This document shows, in pieces, positions 44,301 through 53,025 of a stretch of DNA of 64,000 bases (positions are counted from its first letter, which is position 1; each line of letters opens with the position of its first letter). The stretch comes from Trematomus loennbergii. Lineage: Eukaryota; Chordata; Actinopteri; Perciformes; Nototheniidae. Below the pieces are notes generated by a model. That model ran no database searches, had not been told where the DNA came from, and worked only from the letters and a program-made list of their open reading frames with translations. The stretch lies in NCBI GenBank assembly GCA_012861695.1, contig JAAOOA010000145.1, positions 565,001-629,000 of the forward strand. Reading direction: 5' to 3'. Made by a program: the position numbers and the translations under genes.

Positions 44301-47300
44301 TGCAGAAGTTCACTCTGGACTGGGCCGAGGGTTTGGGAAACCAAGATGTCAGTCTGGTGATCCCGCTCTCCTTCAGGGAGCTGAACCTGATCAAAGGTGA
44401 GCAGTACAGTCTTCTCAGGCTGCTCCATGTTTTCCATCCAACCTTACAGAAGGTCACAGCAGAGCAGCTGGCTGTCTGCAAAGTGCTGCTCATCTTTGAC
44501 GGCCTGGATGAAAGCAGACTTTCTCTGGACTTCAGAAACAATGAGGTTGTGTCTGATGTCTCACAGAAGTGCTCAGTCAACGTGCTGCTGACAAACCTCA
44601 TCAGGGGGAAGCTGCTTCCCTCGGCTCTCGTCTGGATAACTTCCAGACCTGCAGCGGCCAATCAATCCCTCCTGAGTGTGTGGACAGGGTGACAGAAGTA
44701 CGAGGCTTCACTGACGCCCAGAAGGAGGAGTACTTCAGGAGGAGATCGAGTGATGAAGACCTGTCCAGCAGAATCATCTCTCACATCAAGAGCTCCAGGA
44801 GCCTCCACATCATGTGTCTGATCCCAGTCTTCTGCTGGATCACTGCTGCAGTTCTGGACCACATGTTGACTACAGACCAGAGAGGAGAGCTGCCCCAGAC
44901 CCTCACTGACATGTACTCACACTTCCTGCTGGTCCAGACCAAGAGGAAGAAGCAGAAGTATGAAGAGGGACATGAGACGAGTCACAGCAGCTGACGGAGG
45001 CTGACAGGGAGGTTCTTCTGAAGCTGGGGAGGCTGGCGTTTGAACATCTGGAGAAAGGAACATCATGTTCTACCAAGAAGACCTGCAGCGCTGTGGTCTT
45101 GGTGTCACCGAGGCCTTGGTGCACTCAGGAGTTTGTACAGAGATCTTCAAAAGAGAGAGAGTGATCTTCAGGAAACAGTCTACTGCTTTGTTCATCTGAG
45201 CATTCAGGAGTTTCTGGCTGCAGTCTACTTGTTCCACTGTTACACCAACAGAGACACAGAGGTACTGAAGGACTTCCTGCAGGGAGACTGGGACTATGAG
45301 ACAGTAACAACAGATCAGGATTACCCATCCCTGGATGTCTTCCTAAAGGGAGCCATGGTGAAATCCCTCAGAAGTGAAAATGGCCACCTGGACCTGTTTG
45401 TCCGCTTTCTCCACGGCCTCTCTCTGGAGTCCAACCAGAGACTCTTAGGAGGCCTGCTGGGTCGCACAGACAACAGTCCAGAAATCATCCAGAGAGCCAT
45501 CAGAGGCCAGCTGGGTCGCACAGACAACAGACCAACATTGATCCAGAGACTCTTAGGAGGCCTGCTGGGTCGCACAGACAACAGTCCAGAAACCATCCAG
45601 AGAGCCATCAGAGGCCAGCTGGGTCGCACAGACAACAGACCGACATTGATCCAGAGACTCTTAGGAGGCCTGCTGGGTCGCACAGACAACAGACCAGAAA
45701 TCATCCAGAGAGCCATCAACAACCTGAAGGAGATGAACAGTGATAATATCTCTCCTGACAGGAGCATCAACATCTTCCACTGTCTGACAGAGATGAACGA
45801 CCTCTCAGTTAATCAGGAGATCACAGAGTTCCTGAAGTCAGAGAACAGATCAGATAAGGAACTCTCTGTGATCCACTGCTCTGCTCTGGCCTACATGCTG
45901 CAGATGTCAGAGGAGGTTCTGGATGAGTTGGACCTGAACAGTACAACACATCAGCTGAGGGACGACAGAGACTGATTCCAGCTGTGAGGAACTGCAGGAA
46001 GGCTGTGTAAGTCCAGATGTGATTAACTTTATAAACTAATGTGGATCAGAAGTTTAATTATTCAAATAAACACTATAACATTTCTGCTGTTTAAATACTG
46101 AGAGCAAAATAAACCAACACTGGTCTTCTATTTATTTATAATAATAGTTAAACTGAACCGTTTCTCTCTTCATATTGAGTGATGGAGGCGACATGTCAAA
46201 CACACAAAGGACTTGAGAGAACATCTGATGGTATTCAGTTTAAAATATTGAAACTTTATTGGTTTGTTAACTGTGTTTGTGTGCACGATACATTTCCAGA
46301 TGCTCAGAGAAGCCAAAACATCCATCATTCACATCCAAATATTAATTAACATTTAAATATGTACATCTGTAATATTGTGATTTATTTAATTTCTGTTTCT
46401 TTGGTAACAGTCAGTGACAGCAGGAGCACAGACATGTGATCAGATCACACTGACAACACATTACACTCTATTCATATATTAGCCGCGTTCACACCAAGTA
46501 CTTTCCTGTACTTAGTTCCGGCACTAAGAGCCCTGGCGCTTTTAACCCCAGGGCACTTAGTACAGATCGCGTTCACACCGGAGTACTTTTCCCTGAGGGA
46601 AGATTACAAGTACAGTAGGTGGCGGTAAGCACCTTAAAGTTGTTTGCAATCCGCTACAAAACAAGAGAAGAAGACATGCACTCTCAAGACATAACATTAA
46701 ATTGAAATATTTTAAATGTAACTAAAGTGTCAGTTGTACATGTCAGTAAACATTGTCAATATAAAATAAAGTGTCAGTTGTACTATATAATAACAGTAAT
46801 AACAATATAAAATAAACTCCCAGGTGTAGGGAGTCTCAGCAGCAAACCCACCTTTATTATATATCTTCCTGAGACCCACTGCATCCGTCTGCCATAAACA
46901 CTATGCAAACATACATGTTAGTTTTGGCCCATAGTGGACTCCATGTTGTGTTGTGTGAAATGGGGGGGAATTAAAAGTTTAGGTCAAATAATATTTATAA
47001 TGATATAAATTGTCATATTTGTGTATGTGCCCCTGCCATTCCCCCACAAGGTTGCAACATTGATGATAAATAAATGACAAATAAAGCTTTGCCAGTTTAT
47101 AACCGATGAAACATGATGGTATCAGAATAATCACTTACATGTGATGTATAGGATGCTACACAGGTCACAAAAGATAAAGTGTCAGGAGAAATAAGCTTAA
47201 TCGCCATGTCGGTTTTATTTATTGCACTCTCAAGACATAACATTAAATAGAACAATTTTAAATGTAAATAAAGTGTCAGTTGTACATGTCAGTAAACATT

Positions 47301-50300
47301 ATATATAAAATAAAGTCATAACAGTAATAACAATATAAAATAAACTGTCCCAGGTGTAGGGATATTCTCAGCAGCATACACACCTTAGTGCAACGTTGTG
47401 TGTCGTGTGTCAGTATTTACAAAAACTATACCAAATAAACAGTTATTAAATGCAGTTTGTCGCTCATCCTGCCGCTGCGCCGACGCTTCCTCATGGCGCA
47501 GCGCCCACACTTCATCCTGGTGCTGCTGGCGCTCCATCTGCTGCTTGAACACTTCTGCCTGGCGCTCCATCGAGGTGAGCATCTTGTCCGTTTCCTGGGC
47601 CTTGGTGAACAGCACCATCTGATCTCCACGCAGCGACTCATTCACCACGGCACGCCGGTCCTCCAACGCCTGGGCGGTGTCAAAGAAATTTGCATCCCGT
47701 GTCCGCTTTCCTAAGAGGGGAAAATAAGCAATATACAAGATCTGTTTAGTCGCCATGTAGTTTTACAACATACTAGGAATGTGTTTTTTGTATTTTCACA
47801 AATAGAATTAAGGTTTCACAAATCCGAAACTGTGTTATAAAGAATCTTTTGACTCTCTGGGATAATCCAGTCCAGATTTGATGAGTCTAGGTATAGTGGT
47901 TTTAGATCAGGACCTGGTCTAATGTGGTCTACATGTAAAAAAAAGCACTGAAATCTCCCTTTTTTGTATTTTCACAAATAGAATTAAGGTTTCACAAATC
48001 TGAAACTGTGTTATAAAGAATGTTTGGCCTCTCTGGGATAATCCAGTCCAAATAAATCGGCTATGCAGCGATTTAAGAGGTTCAAACACGGAGGATTGTT
48101 CCTTTTTGAAGAGTGCTTCATGTATGCTTGAACTTTGTTTAATGTTGTTGAGGCAAGTTAAACAGGCCGGTGTTAGCCTATTATGGCTAGCATGGCTAGC
48201 TTGATCTACTGAGCAAATAAAAGTACATCTGAGACCATTATTGTGCAGATTAAAACCCCAGTGCATGTAGTTGATTTTACCTTCGTCGTGGTAGTCATCG
48301 TTGGCCACTGAATCCGCCGTTTGTAGTCCTGAGTTTCTTTATATTTAGCCGGCTGTGCACAATTCCCAGGTCGAGTGAAAGCTACCGAACTGGCTTCAGT
48401 AGCATTCCCTGGGTCGCGTCCTCTGCGTAGATCTCCAGAAGCGCCGACATCTCCTCATCATTTCTTGATGCTTGCCATAACTGCTTTGAAAAACAAACAC
48501 AACTCACGGAGCGTTGTGTTTTTGTAGCAAGGAAAAACAATGGCGTCTCCACACAACATTTTCAGAGTTGTACGGGCGTGGTTTGCAATTCGCCCAGCCA
48601 ATCAGCACTGGGGCACTTTTGGAGCACTTTTCACCCACAGAAAAGTACGCTCTCTGAGCTGGCTCTAAAAATGGGGGTAAAAGTACCCGAGATTAAGTAC
48701 GATTTTTGGTGTGAACGCGACATAAGGGGTACTCACGGAACTAAAACGCGAAAAGTACGGTGAAAGTACTCCGGTGTGAACGCGGCTATTGTTATATATA
48801 AAATGGACTAACAGCAAATCTCAATCAGAACATATGTCAAATATTTTTTTCATCAAATGCTTGAGGTCATTATGTTTCCTCTTTTTTAACACATGTTGTA
48901 ATATATGTGTTATTATAGACTTGCTCGCTGTGGACTCTCAGAGACTCACTGTGAAGTCGTGGCCTCAGCTCTGAAGTCTGACCCCTCCCATCTGAGAGAT
49001 CTGGACCTGAGTTACAACGAGCTGAAGGATTCAGGAGTGGAGCTGCTGAGCTCTGGACTAAAGAGTCCAAACTGCAGACTGGAGGCTCTCAGGTCAGTTC
49101 ACTGACTGAACTTCATCTGTTTGTATTTATCATTTTCTGAATTTGAAAAAAATACATTACAATTATTTTTCCATTTTTGCTAATGACTGAATATTGATCA
49201 GAATAACAAAGAGAAGGTGAATGTGTGAGGGAGAGAGTTTGAGCTTCCACAGACTCACTCTGTGCTCCATGAGTCAGTGGAGATGCTTTCAGTACTGATG
49301 AGCTGTGAGGGAGATGAAGGAGTTGTTAAACATCTGATCAAAGTTAAAGTTCCAGATTATCAATGGATTGTTTCTACATCATCTCTGACATTAAAGGTCT
49401 CCTATCATGCAAAAGTCACTTTCTGATGTCTTTTCTACATCACCATGTGTCCCCGGTGTCAGGAGACTCACAAAGTGTCAGGAAACAAAACCCTGGGGAA
49501 CAACGGAGCTGATCCAGATTTGCTGCGTCATGACGGCATTACTAAATGGGTGGGCTTTACACCAATGGGCCAATCAGAAACGTTGCTGTCAGAAACAATG
49601 AGACGTGTTCTGGAAGTAATATGGTCTGTGTTTACATTAGCATGGCTAACACTCAGAGCTAACCTGTACTGGAGAGAGCATGTGTGAAGAAGCAGGAAAT
49701 AAAAGGAACTCACCTTGTGGTAAACCTGAGAGAGAGAAAGAGTTTGAGCTCCATACTGTTTCAGAGAGAATCCTTGATGTGGTTTGGAACATGATATGGA
49801 GTTTAATCACGGCAGCATTTAGCTGAGTTTCTGCTGGTAGAATTCTGATCAGGCATTAGCTCCACCTCCTTTTTTTTTTTTCAAGCTAAGGACCCGAACC
49901 TGCTCTTCTCTAACAGCTGGAACAGAGGGATATGAGGGATTTCTAAAATGCATGATCTGTTTGGTATTTTGAGCAAAACACATCATAGACATGTTTTTAT
50001 ATATTTGTATAATCTGAGACCCATAATATATGCCTAAAATAGCATGATAGGAGACCTTTAAAACCCTGTTTAACTCTGAACAGATTATTAAACCTGGAGT
50101 TATTTCAAACAGGAACTTTGTTTTCTAAAGTTACATCATGTTTTCTTTATTCAGACTGGAGCTGCAGTTTGTCAGAGATCAGCTGTTCTGCTCTGATCTC
50201 AGCTCTGAAGTCCAACATCCATCTGAGAGATCTGGACCTGAGTCAACGCTCTGAAGGATTCAGGAGTGGAGCTGCTGAGAGATCTTCTGGAGAGTCCAGA

Positions 50301-51835
50301 CTGCAGACTGGAGACTCTCAGGTCAGTTCACTGACTCTCTGTTACTGCTGGAGATCTCATGTTTCATTAGTTATTCAACCTGATTCTTCTACATAATTAA
50401 CTTACATCTATAAAGTTGTAAATGTTCTTTTATTCATACTTTCATTTGTAGGTACTAAAGTAAGAACTGCAGAGATAAATGTTGACTGATTCTTAAAGGA
50501 ACTGTAATAGATGTTAGTTGTAAAAGTAAATCTATGTTTTTAATATTTAGTAAACGATAACGTCTGAATAAAGTTCATCTGAAGTAATATTAGTTTTACA
50601 GGATAAAGTTGACTTTCTGAAGAAGACATATGTTTTTGTTCCCATTCATTTCAATGTTGAGTAACACATCTGATTATAAACTGATTTGTATCCTCATCAT
50701 GTTTTCTTTATTCAGACTGAAGCTGCAGTTTGTCAGAGATCAGCTGTTCTGCTCTGGCCTCAGCTCTGAAGTCCAACATCCATCTGAGAGATCTGGACCT
50801 GTGGCAACGATCTGCAGGATTCAGAGGAAGCTGCTGAGAGATCTTCTGGAGAGTCCAGACTGCAGACTGGAGACTCTCAGGTCAGTAAGGGGTCTCTGCT
50901 GGTTCAGCAGTATTGTATGAACCACAGGGAGGTGTTTCTCTCACTGGGGAAACAGATCAGTGATGTTACCCACTGACTGCAGGCTCTTTCATTCTTCCAT
51001 CAACTATAGAAGGCCAGCTGAACATGCAAAGCCACACTTTAGTAATCAACTCTCTAACAGACATATGGGGTTTTACAGAAGAGTGGGAAAGGTAGTCTGT
51101 TCTTATGGGATGTTTTTAGTTTCTAGCCCAGGGGTGTCCAAACTGCGGCCCGGGGGCCAAATGCGGGCCTCGGAATAAACCCTTCATATTTCCTGTAATT
51201 ATAATCAATCTGAAGCTCCTGTTTAAAGGAATGAGCTGCTGACAGAATAAAGTAAACCCTCTGGAGAGCTGAGAGCTGTTTTGTTTCTTAAAGCATCTTC
51301 AAGTAACAAGCATCCTTTACCTTCATTTGATTGAGTTTCCTGACTTATAACTGAACTTATGAGGCAGTAAACCTCTAGAGAGCGGCCCAGACCTTTATAT
51401 ATTTTTCTGTATGTGGCCCTCGGTGAAAAAGGTTTGGACCCCCCTGTTCTAGACCAATGACTGGTTACTTCCTGTCATGCAGCTGAGAGCTGTGGCAGGC
51501 AGTCGTAGTGTTTGCAGAGAAGATATGATGGGATGTAAAGCATGAGATCAGGACTCTGAAGCTGACACTTATTTTAAACTGGATCTCAAGCTGTTGGATT
51601 GTGTTCATCTCTACAGGATCAGAGATGGTGAGCCGATGAGAGCCACGATCCAGAAGACCTGTGAGTACTGAAACCATATCCTCCATTCATCAAGATATGA
51701 AACTCTTTAATGGAGCATGACCTCAGAGGAAAACAACACTCTTCTTTCTCTCTTCATCATTTTAGCTGTTTCTCTTTTATTATCATCATTATTCTCTCTC
51801 TCTCTCTCCTTCTCCTCTCAGGTGACAGGAAGTGA
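29257..51835 (+). CDS. NLR copy B: RING-FISNA-NACHT-LRR receptor, whole gene, frame broken
   Basis: Gene-level entry for the second tandem NLR-C gene. The exon order is the same as in copy A: first exon 29257-29384, one repeat exon 29756-29855, RING exon split by a LINE (43037-43068 and 43601-43793), main exon 43983-46006, LRR exons 48919-49092, 50155-50321 and 50716-50880, then 51617-51660 and 51822-51835 with TGA at 51833-51835. The intron before the RING exon has grown by a 12 kb insertion. Copy B is less damaged than A, since its first LRR exon and most of the NACHT frame are open. Five single-base losses in the main exon and the LINE still prevent a continuous reading. Role as for copy A. 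Confidence 0.9.
29756..29855 (+). CDS. NLR copy B single N-terminal repeat exon
   Basis: Acceptor TTTCCACAG and donor AAA/GTAAGAG. Contains [20 protein letters not shown]. It is 100 bases, two short at its start compared with copy A units (ACAGAGCAGG against ACAGAGAGCAGAG), which would shift the frame at the exon joint. Confidence 0.82.
29856..30916 (+). other. Intron shared with copy A, holding three empty sites
   Basis: Contains the unoccupied targets of three copy A insertions: TTAA at 29928-29931 (3321-4486 element), TTAA at 30107-30110 (4671-11381 element) and GATAACCTGGTGAGC at about 30163-30177 (11444-13073 element). No gene seen. Homology to copy A ends at about 30815, where about 100 bases of B-specific sequence lead into the long inverted repeat. 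Confidence 0.75.
30917..31330 (+). repeat. Left long terminal inverted repeat
   Basis: Paired with 42567-42953. Contains TTGCTACACTTCTTGCGATG, a G-rich GGGGGAGGGAGGGGGG stretch and a GC box (GGGGCGGAGC) at about 31235-31244, and ends just upstream of an ATG with a splice donor (31348-31366). It may therefore work as a promoter facing inward. Confidence 0.85.
31348..32285 (+). CDS. Short two-exon cysteine-rich ORF inside the 12 kb block
   Basis: ATG at 31348 (exon 31348-31365, donor ACG/GTAAGT), joined to exon 32184 onwards (acceptor CATATTCAG). The joined frame is 39 residues, MARQST then [20 protein letters not shown] and a further short part with two Cys, ending in TGA at 32283-32285. An AATAAA lies at 32456-32461. 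Downstream of the TGA the same frame stays open for 20 more codons ([18 protein letters not shown]). Position directly behind a GC-box TIR suggests transcription. No family recognised. It may be a captured host exon pair or chance. Confidence 0.35.
32462..34113. other. Interior of the 12 kb block, nothing recognised
   Basis: About 1.65 kb of AT-rich sequence between the poly(A) signal and the Kolobok-like element. Reading frames are short and not conserved with anything recognised. Confidence 0.5.
34450..34743 (+). pseudogene. THAP-like domain exon, frame broken
   Basis: Reads [13 protein letters not shown], then after a one-base shift near 34606 [18 protein letters not shown] and [17 protein letters not shown], ending at a CCT/GTAAGT donor at 34744. 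The pattern R-x2-W, then H-F-T-D-x2-F, then A-I-P-S-L-F is the conserved back half of a THAP zinc finger. The first Cys pair is unclear. THAP binds element ends in P-type and Kolobok transposons. Confidence 0.5.
35073..35362. repeat. GCTGGTTTTA / TGCTGGTCTA short tandem repeats with inverted ends
   Basis: About 290 bases with runs of a 10-base GCTGGTTTTA unit and TGCTGGTCTA variants. It starts CTGCTGAAAAAAACAGCATA and ends with an inverted TAGACC/CTGCTGA match. A common fish repeat type, probably the end of a non-autonomous element. Opposite-strand (CCAGC) motifs recur at 39806-40400. Confidence 0.7.
35363..36793 (+). other. Element interior with exon-like splice donors
   Basis: Contains two CpG-containing segments followed by good donors: ending CTTCTGGAG/GTAAGC at about 35588, and ACATCCAGGAAAAAG/GTGAG at about 36333. 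No frame could be joined convincingly. Possibly parts of an element transcript. Confidence 0.35.
36794..38094. mobile_element. CAGGGGCCTC-ended TIR element, second copy, inverted
   Basis: Ends CAGGGGCCTCATTTATAACG and AAATGAGGCCCCTG; 1301 bases. It is the reverse complement of 11444-13073 without the nested hAT, whose empty site GTACAATTTACACATATGG is intact near 37476. Confidence 0.78.
38544..38665 (+). other. Exon-like segment in Kolobok-like element
   Basis: Acceptor TCGATGCAG, open frame with [20 protein letters not shown], and donor AGAG/GTAAGC. Not recognised. The pattern of a spliceable open exon inside a transposon suggests an element gene or captured exon. Confidence 0.35.
39088..39300. 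repeat. Dispersed fish repeat fragment
   Basis: TTCAAGATTCAAAGGTTTTATTCTCATATGC is reminiscent of a widespread fish retroelement tail. AT-rich remainder. Low certainty. Confidence 0.4.
39806..40400. repeat. About 103-base minisatellite rich in CCAGCTA
   Basis: Five copies of a unit containing GACCACCAGCTTTTACCAGC at about 39898, 40002, 40105, 40206 and 40309, made of shorter GACCAGCTA-type repeats. It gives a spurious long open frame. It is the complement-strand counterpart of the GCTGG repeats at 35073-35362. Confidence 0.85.
41113..42559. mobile_element. hAT-type element with AAGTC subterminal repeats
   Basis: Ends TAGAGGTGGGTAAGTC and GACTCGAGTCCCCACCTCTG with a perfect 8-base target duplication GCATGAAG at 41105-41112 and 42560-42567; 1447 bases. 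Both ends carry many AAGTC/CAAGTCAAGTC repeats (41130-41265 and 42385-42545), likely transposase-binding clusters. No transposase seen. A (CT)n tract lies at 41881-41905. Confidence 0.87.
42567..42953 (-). repeat. Right long terminal inverted repeat
   Basis: Inverted copy of 30917-31330 with the same GC box (GCTCCGCCCC, about 42653) and C-rich tract. It ends at TTTTAT, next to sequence shared with copy A (GTGCCCCCTTGTTGTACC). Confidence 0.85.
43037..43793 (+). CDS. NLR copy B RING exon, split by a LINE tail
   Basis: The exon starts at 43037 (acceptor TCCACAG) and reads [11 protein letters not shown] until 43068, where it is interrupted by about 530 bases of LINE sequence. It resumes at about 43601 with [20 protein letters not shown], then [20 protein letters not shown], and the donor CGAG/GTAAGA at 43794. 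All RING Cys/His positions are open here, unlike copy A. The LINE tail ends in (CTTGC)n and CTTCCAG, a good new acceptor just before the first RING cysteine, so a shortened RING exon (43603-43793) could be spliced. The bases between AGGAGC and CCAGCTG of copy A are partly lost. Confidence 0.82.
43069..43600 (+). mobile_element. LINE (L2/Rex1-like) 3' tail inserted in RING exon
   Basis: The plus strand carries the C-terminal remnant of a fish LINE reverse transcriptase: [17 protein letters not shown], then in other frames LSGLLLN-like and the [16 protein letters not shown] tail. A 3' UTR follows ending GAAAGGTGCTATATAAATAC and a (CTTGC)n tail. 5' truncated, no clear target duplication. The copy A exon is uninterrupted at the same place. 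Confidence 0.78.
43983..46006 (+). CDS. NLR copy B FISNA-NACHT-helical domain exon
   Basis: Acceptor CTTCCAG and donor CTGT/GTAAGTCC. Open for 215 codons (44048-44692): FISNA with [20 protein letters not shown], Walker A GVAGVGKT (about 44270-44292), Walker [11 protein letters not shown] (about 44486-44515) and [11 protein letters not shown]. Single-base losses shift the frame near 44665, 44983, 45057, 45173 and 45940. Between them come [20 protein letters not shown] (winged helix end), five 18-residue repeats and the conserved [20 protein letters not shown] before the LRRs. Walker A and B are intact, so the nucleotide site is preserved. About 2.0 kb is the usual size of this exon in fish NLR-C genes. 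Confidence 0.9.
45441..45710 (+). repeat. 54-base in-frame repeat in NLR copy B (5 units)
   Basis: The sequence ACTCTTAGGAGGCCTGCTGG starts at exactly 45441, 45549 and 45657, a 108-base period made of two 54-base half units. Each half encodes 18 residues with L-x-GRTDN-x-P-x2-IQR, alternating RAIRGQ and RLLGGL linkers. Identity between units is close to complete, so the expansion is recent. Copy A has three half units. Confidence 0.93.
46007..46480 (+). other. Intron after NACHT exon, copy B
   Basis: Colinear with copy A 16232-17395, but without the piggyBac-type fragment of A. No gene seen. Confidence 0.6.
46481..48787. mobile_element. Deleted Harbinger-type element with Myb-partner exons
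   Basis: Ends AGCCGCGTTCACACC and GGTGTGAACGCGGCT, flanked by ATT on both sides (46478-46480, 48788-48790); 2307 bases. The TIR continues imperfectly through AGTACTTT. The interior carries minus-strand exons of the Harbinger partner protein but no transposase. Two similar segments near 47760-48060 (TTTTTTGTATTTTCACAAAT) are an internal duplication. Absent from copy A. Confidence 0.75.
47385..48308 (-). CDS. Harbinger Myb-partner protein, C-terminal exons
   Basis: The minus-strand 3' exon begins at 47710 (acceptor CCCCTCTTAG) and reads [20 protein letters not shown], then a charged coiled coil with [20 protein letters not shown]. The stop is at 47385. It can be joined in phase to an upstream segment ending DDYHDEG before GTAAAA (48284). 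Coiled-coil C-termini of this kind are found in fish Harbinger Myb/SANT partner proteins, but the Myb domain itself was not found, so this is a remnant. Confidence 0.5.
48919..49092 (+). CDS. NLR copy B LRR exon 1
   Basis: 174 bases, acceptor TTATAG and donor CAG/GTCAGTTC. Fully open: [20 protein letters not shown], then [20 protein letters not shown] and [10 protein letters not shown]. Two ribonuclease-inhibitor-type LRR half turns per exon, the standard unit of vertebrate NLR LRRs. It serves as reference for the damaged copy A exon. Confidence 0.9.
49395..50057. mobile_element. TTAA-flanked TIR element (AGGTCTCCTATCATGC ends), copy B
   Basis: Same element and position as 17973-18668 in copy A, between TTAA at 49391-49394 and 50058-50061. 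Lacks about 30 bases present in A near the CTCTTTTCCTCC stretch. Confidence 0.82.
50155..50321 (+). CDS. NLR copy B LRR exon 2
   Basis: Acceptor TTATTCAG and donor [31 protein letters not shown] and DLDLS are readable, then a frame shift at about 50243. 167 bases. The first codons also lack bases compared with the family. Confidence 0.82.
50716..50880 (+). CDS. NLR copy B LRR exon 3
   Basis: Acceptor TTATTCAG and donor CAG/GTCAGTAAGG, 165 bases. Same LRR type, with [10 protein letters not shown] at the end. The middle is shifted near 50800 (GTGGCAACG against GAGCAACG in A). Confidence 0.82.
51129..51446. mobile_element. hAT-type MITE, copy B, internally deleted
   Basis: Same ends and same flanking TTCTAG as 19736-20283. 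It is 318 bases, missing about 230 bases between CCTCGGAAT and AAACCCTTCATA. The shared site shows insertion before the gene duplication. Confidence 0.85.
51617..51835 (+). CDS. NLR copy B C-terminal exon pair
   Basis: Exon 51617-51660 (CTCTACAG, CCT/GTGAGT) encodes [14 protein letters not shown]. It joins to 51822 onward, giving Cys-Asp-Arg-Lys and TGA at 51833-51835. Open in phase, unlike copy A. Confidence 0.7.
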
Positions 51836-52399
51836 AGACACACAGAAAGGTGAGAGGTCGTACCGTGTGAAGTTTATTTATTGAGGTTCCAACACGTTTT
51901 TTCTGGCGTTCCAGACAAATCTGCAAGCTCAGGTTTGATTTGTTCTCAGTTTATTCATCACGGGGCGAGTTTGAGACGTGAAGAGGAGCGTGGAGGCATT
52001 TTGGAAAATAAAGAAGAAGGCTGCAGCTGATGAGAGACTTCCTGTTAGCTCTCCTCAATATCAAATGAACAAAAATAATCAATTGTACTTAAAGCTTTTC
52101 TTAAGAAAAGATGTGTTGCACAACACCTGCTGCTACCTACCACCACCTCCCACCCATCCCGGCACCAAAGAGGAGACTCCATCGACCCCAGATACCCCAA
52201 CTCACTCTTCTTCAGGTTAGCTTGGAGCTAGGGATGCATATCGTTGACTTTTTTACGATACCGATACCGATACCGATACCACTGAACGATACCGATACTC
52301 AACCGATACATATCGTGATACTTTGAAAATGTATCATCCCACAATTACTCCCATGAAGCGCTTTACGATATAGTTAACATGTCAAATGAATATTAAATT

Positions 52400-52975
52400 C
52401 AATTGTGGGACTTCTTGGACCTTTTAGTACTGAACAAACAATGAAAAATACATACAAAATATGATTATGGAATATCTTTTATAACACCCACCATCAGGTG
52501 TGCCGCGTGAATAGCACATCTTGTCAATGCAAACAGACCGTTATAGCACCGTTATAATTAATGTTAAACCTGAGATTCGACCAGAGAACAAATAAATAAT
52601 AGAATAAAGGTCATGAGATCTCGGCATTGCACAAACAAACAAATCTCATCTTTAAAATCAACATTTGCCTTCACTGGTGAGAGAAAACAAATCCCATCAC
52701 AGTTCATTTGTGGGACTTTTACCTTTCTAGTATTGAACAAACAATGAAAAATAAATCAAATATGAAGAAAAACGATTATGCAATCAAATTTATAACACCC
52801 GCCATCAGGTGTGCCACGTCAATAGCACGTCTTCTTGTCAATGCAAACAGAATATAATAGCACCGTTATAATTAATGTTAAACCTGAGATTCGACCAGAG
52901 AACAAATAAATAATAGAATAAAGGTTGTGAGATCTCGGCATTGCACAAACAAACAAATCTCATCACAGTTCAGTA
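52400..52975. repeat. About 300-base tandem duplication at hAT 3' end
   Basis: 52400-52650 and 52700-52975 share long stretches, such as AACAAACAATGAAAAATA, CCATCAGGTGTGCC and GCACCGTTATAATTAATG. Lies between the transposase stop and the left terminus. Confidence 0.75.
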
Positions 52976-52978
52976 ACT

Positions 52979-53025
52979 GAAGATGAATGCAGAAAACTGA
53001 ACTTCAGTTTTCTGCATTCATCTTC
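52979..53025. repeat. Perfect 23-base palindrome at the hAT transposase stop
   Basis: The arms are 52979-53001 (GAAGATGAATGCAGAAAACT plus GAA) and 53003-53025, with a single-base loop at 53002. The right arm is the last codons of the transposase and its stop, and the left arm is an inverted copy. It would form a strong hairpin at the stop codon of the mRNA. Confidence 0.9.

Noticed and set aside
44104..44661. 185-residue minus-strand frame opposite the NACHT exon
   Set aside because: Shadow of the real plus-strand NACHT frame, which holds Walker A and B motifs. The same shadow occurs in copy A.
45321..45773. 150-residue minus-strand frame with repeated LLSVRPS units
   Set aside because: Antisense of the 54-base coding repeat. 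The plus strand is the conserved NLR frame.
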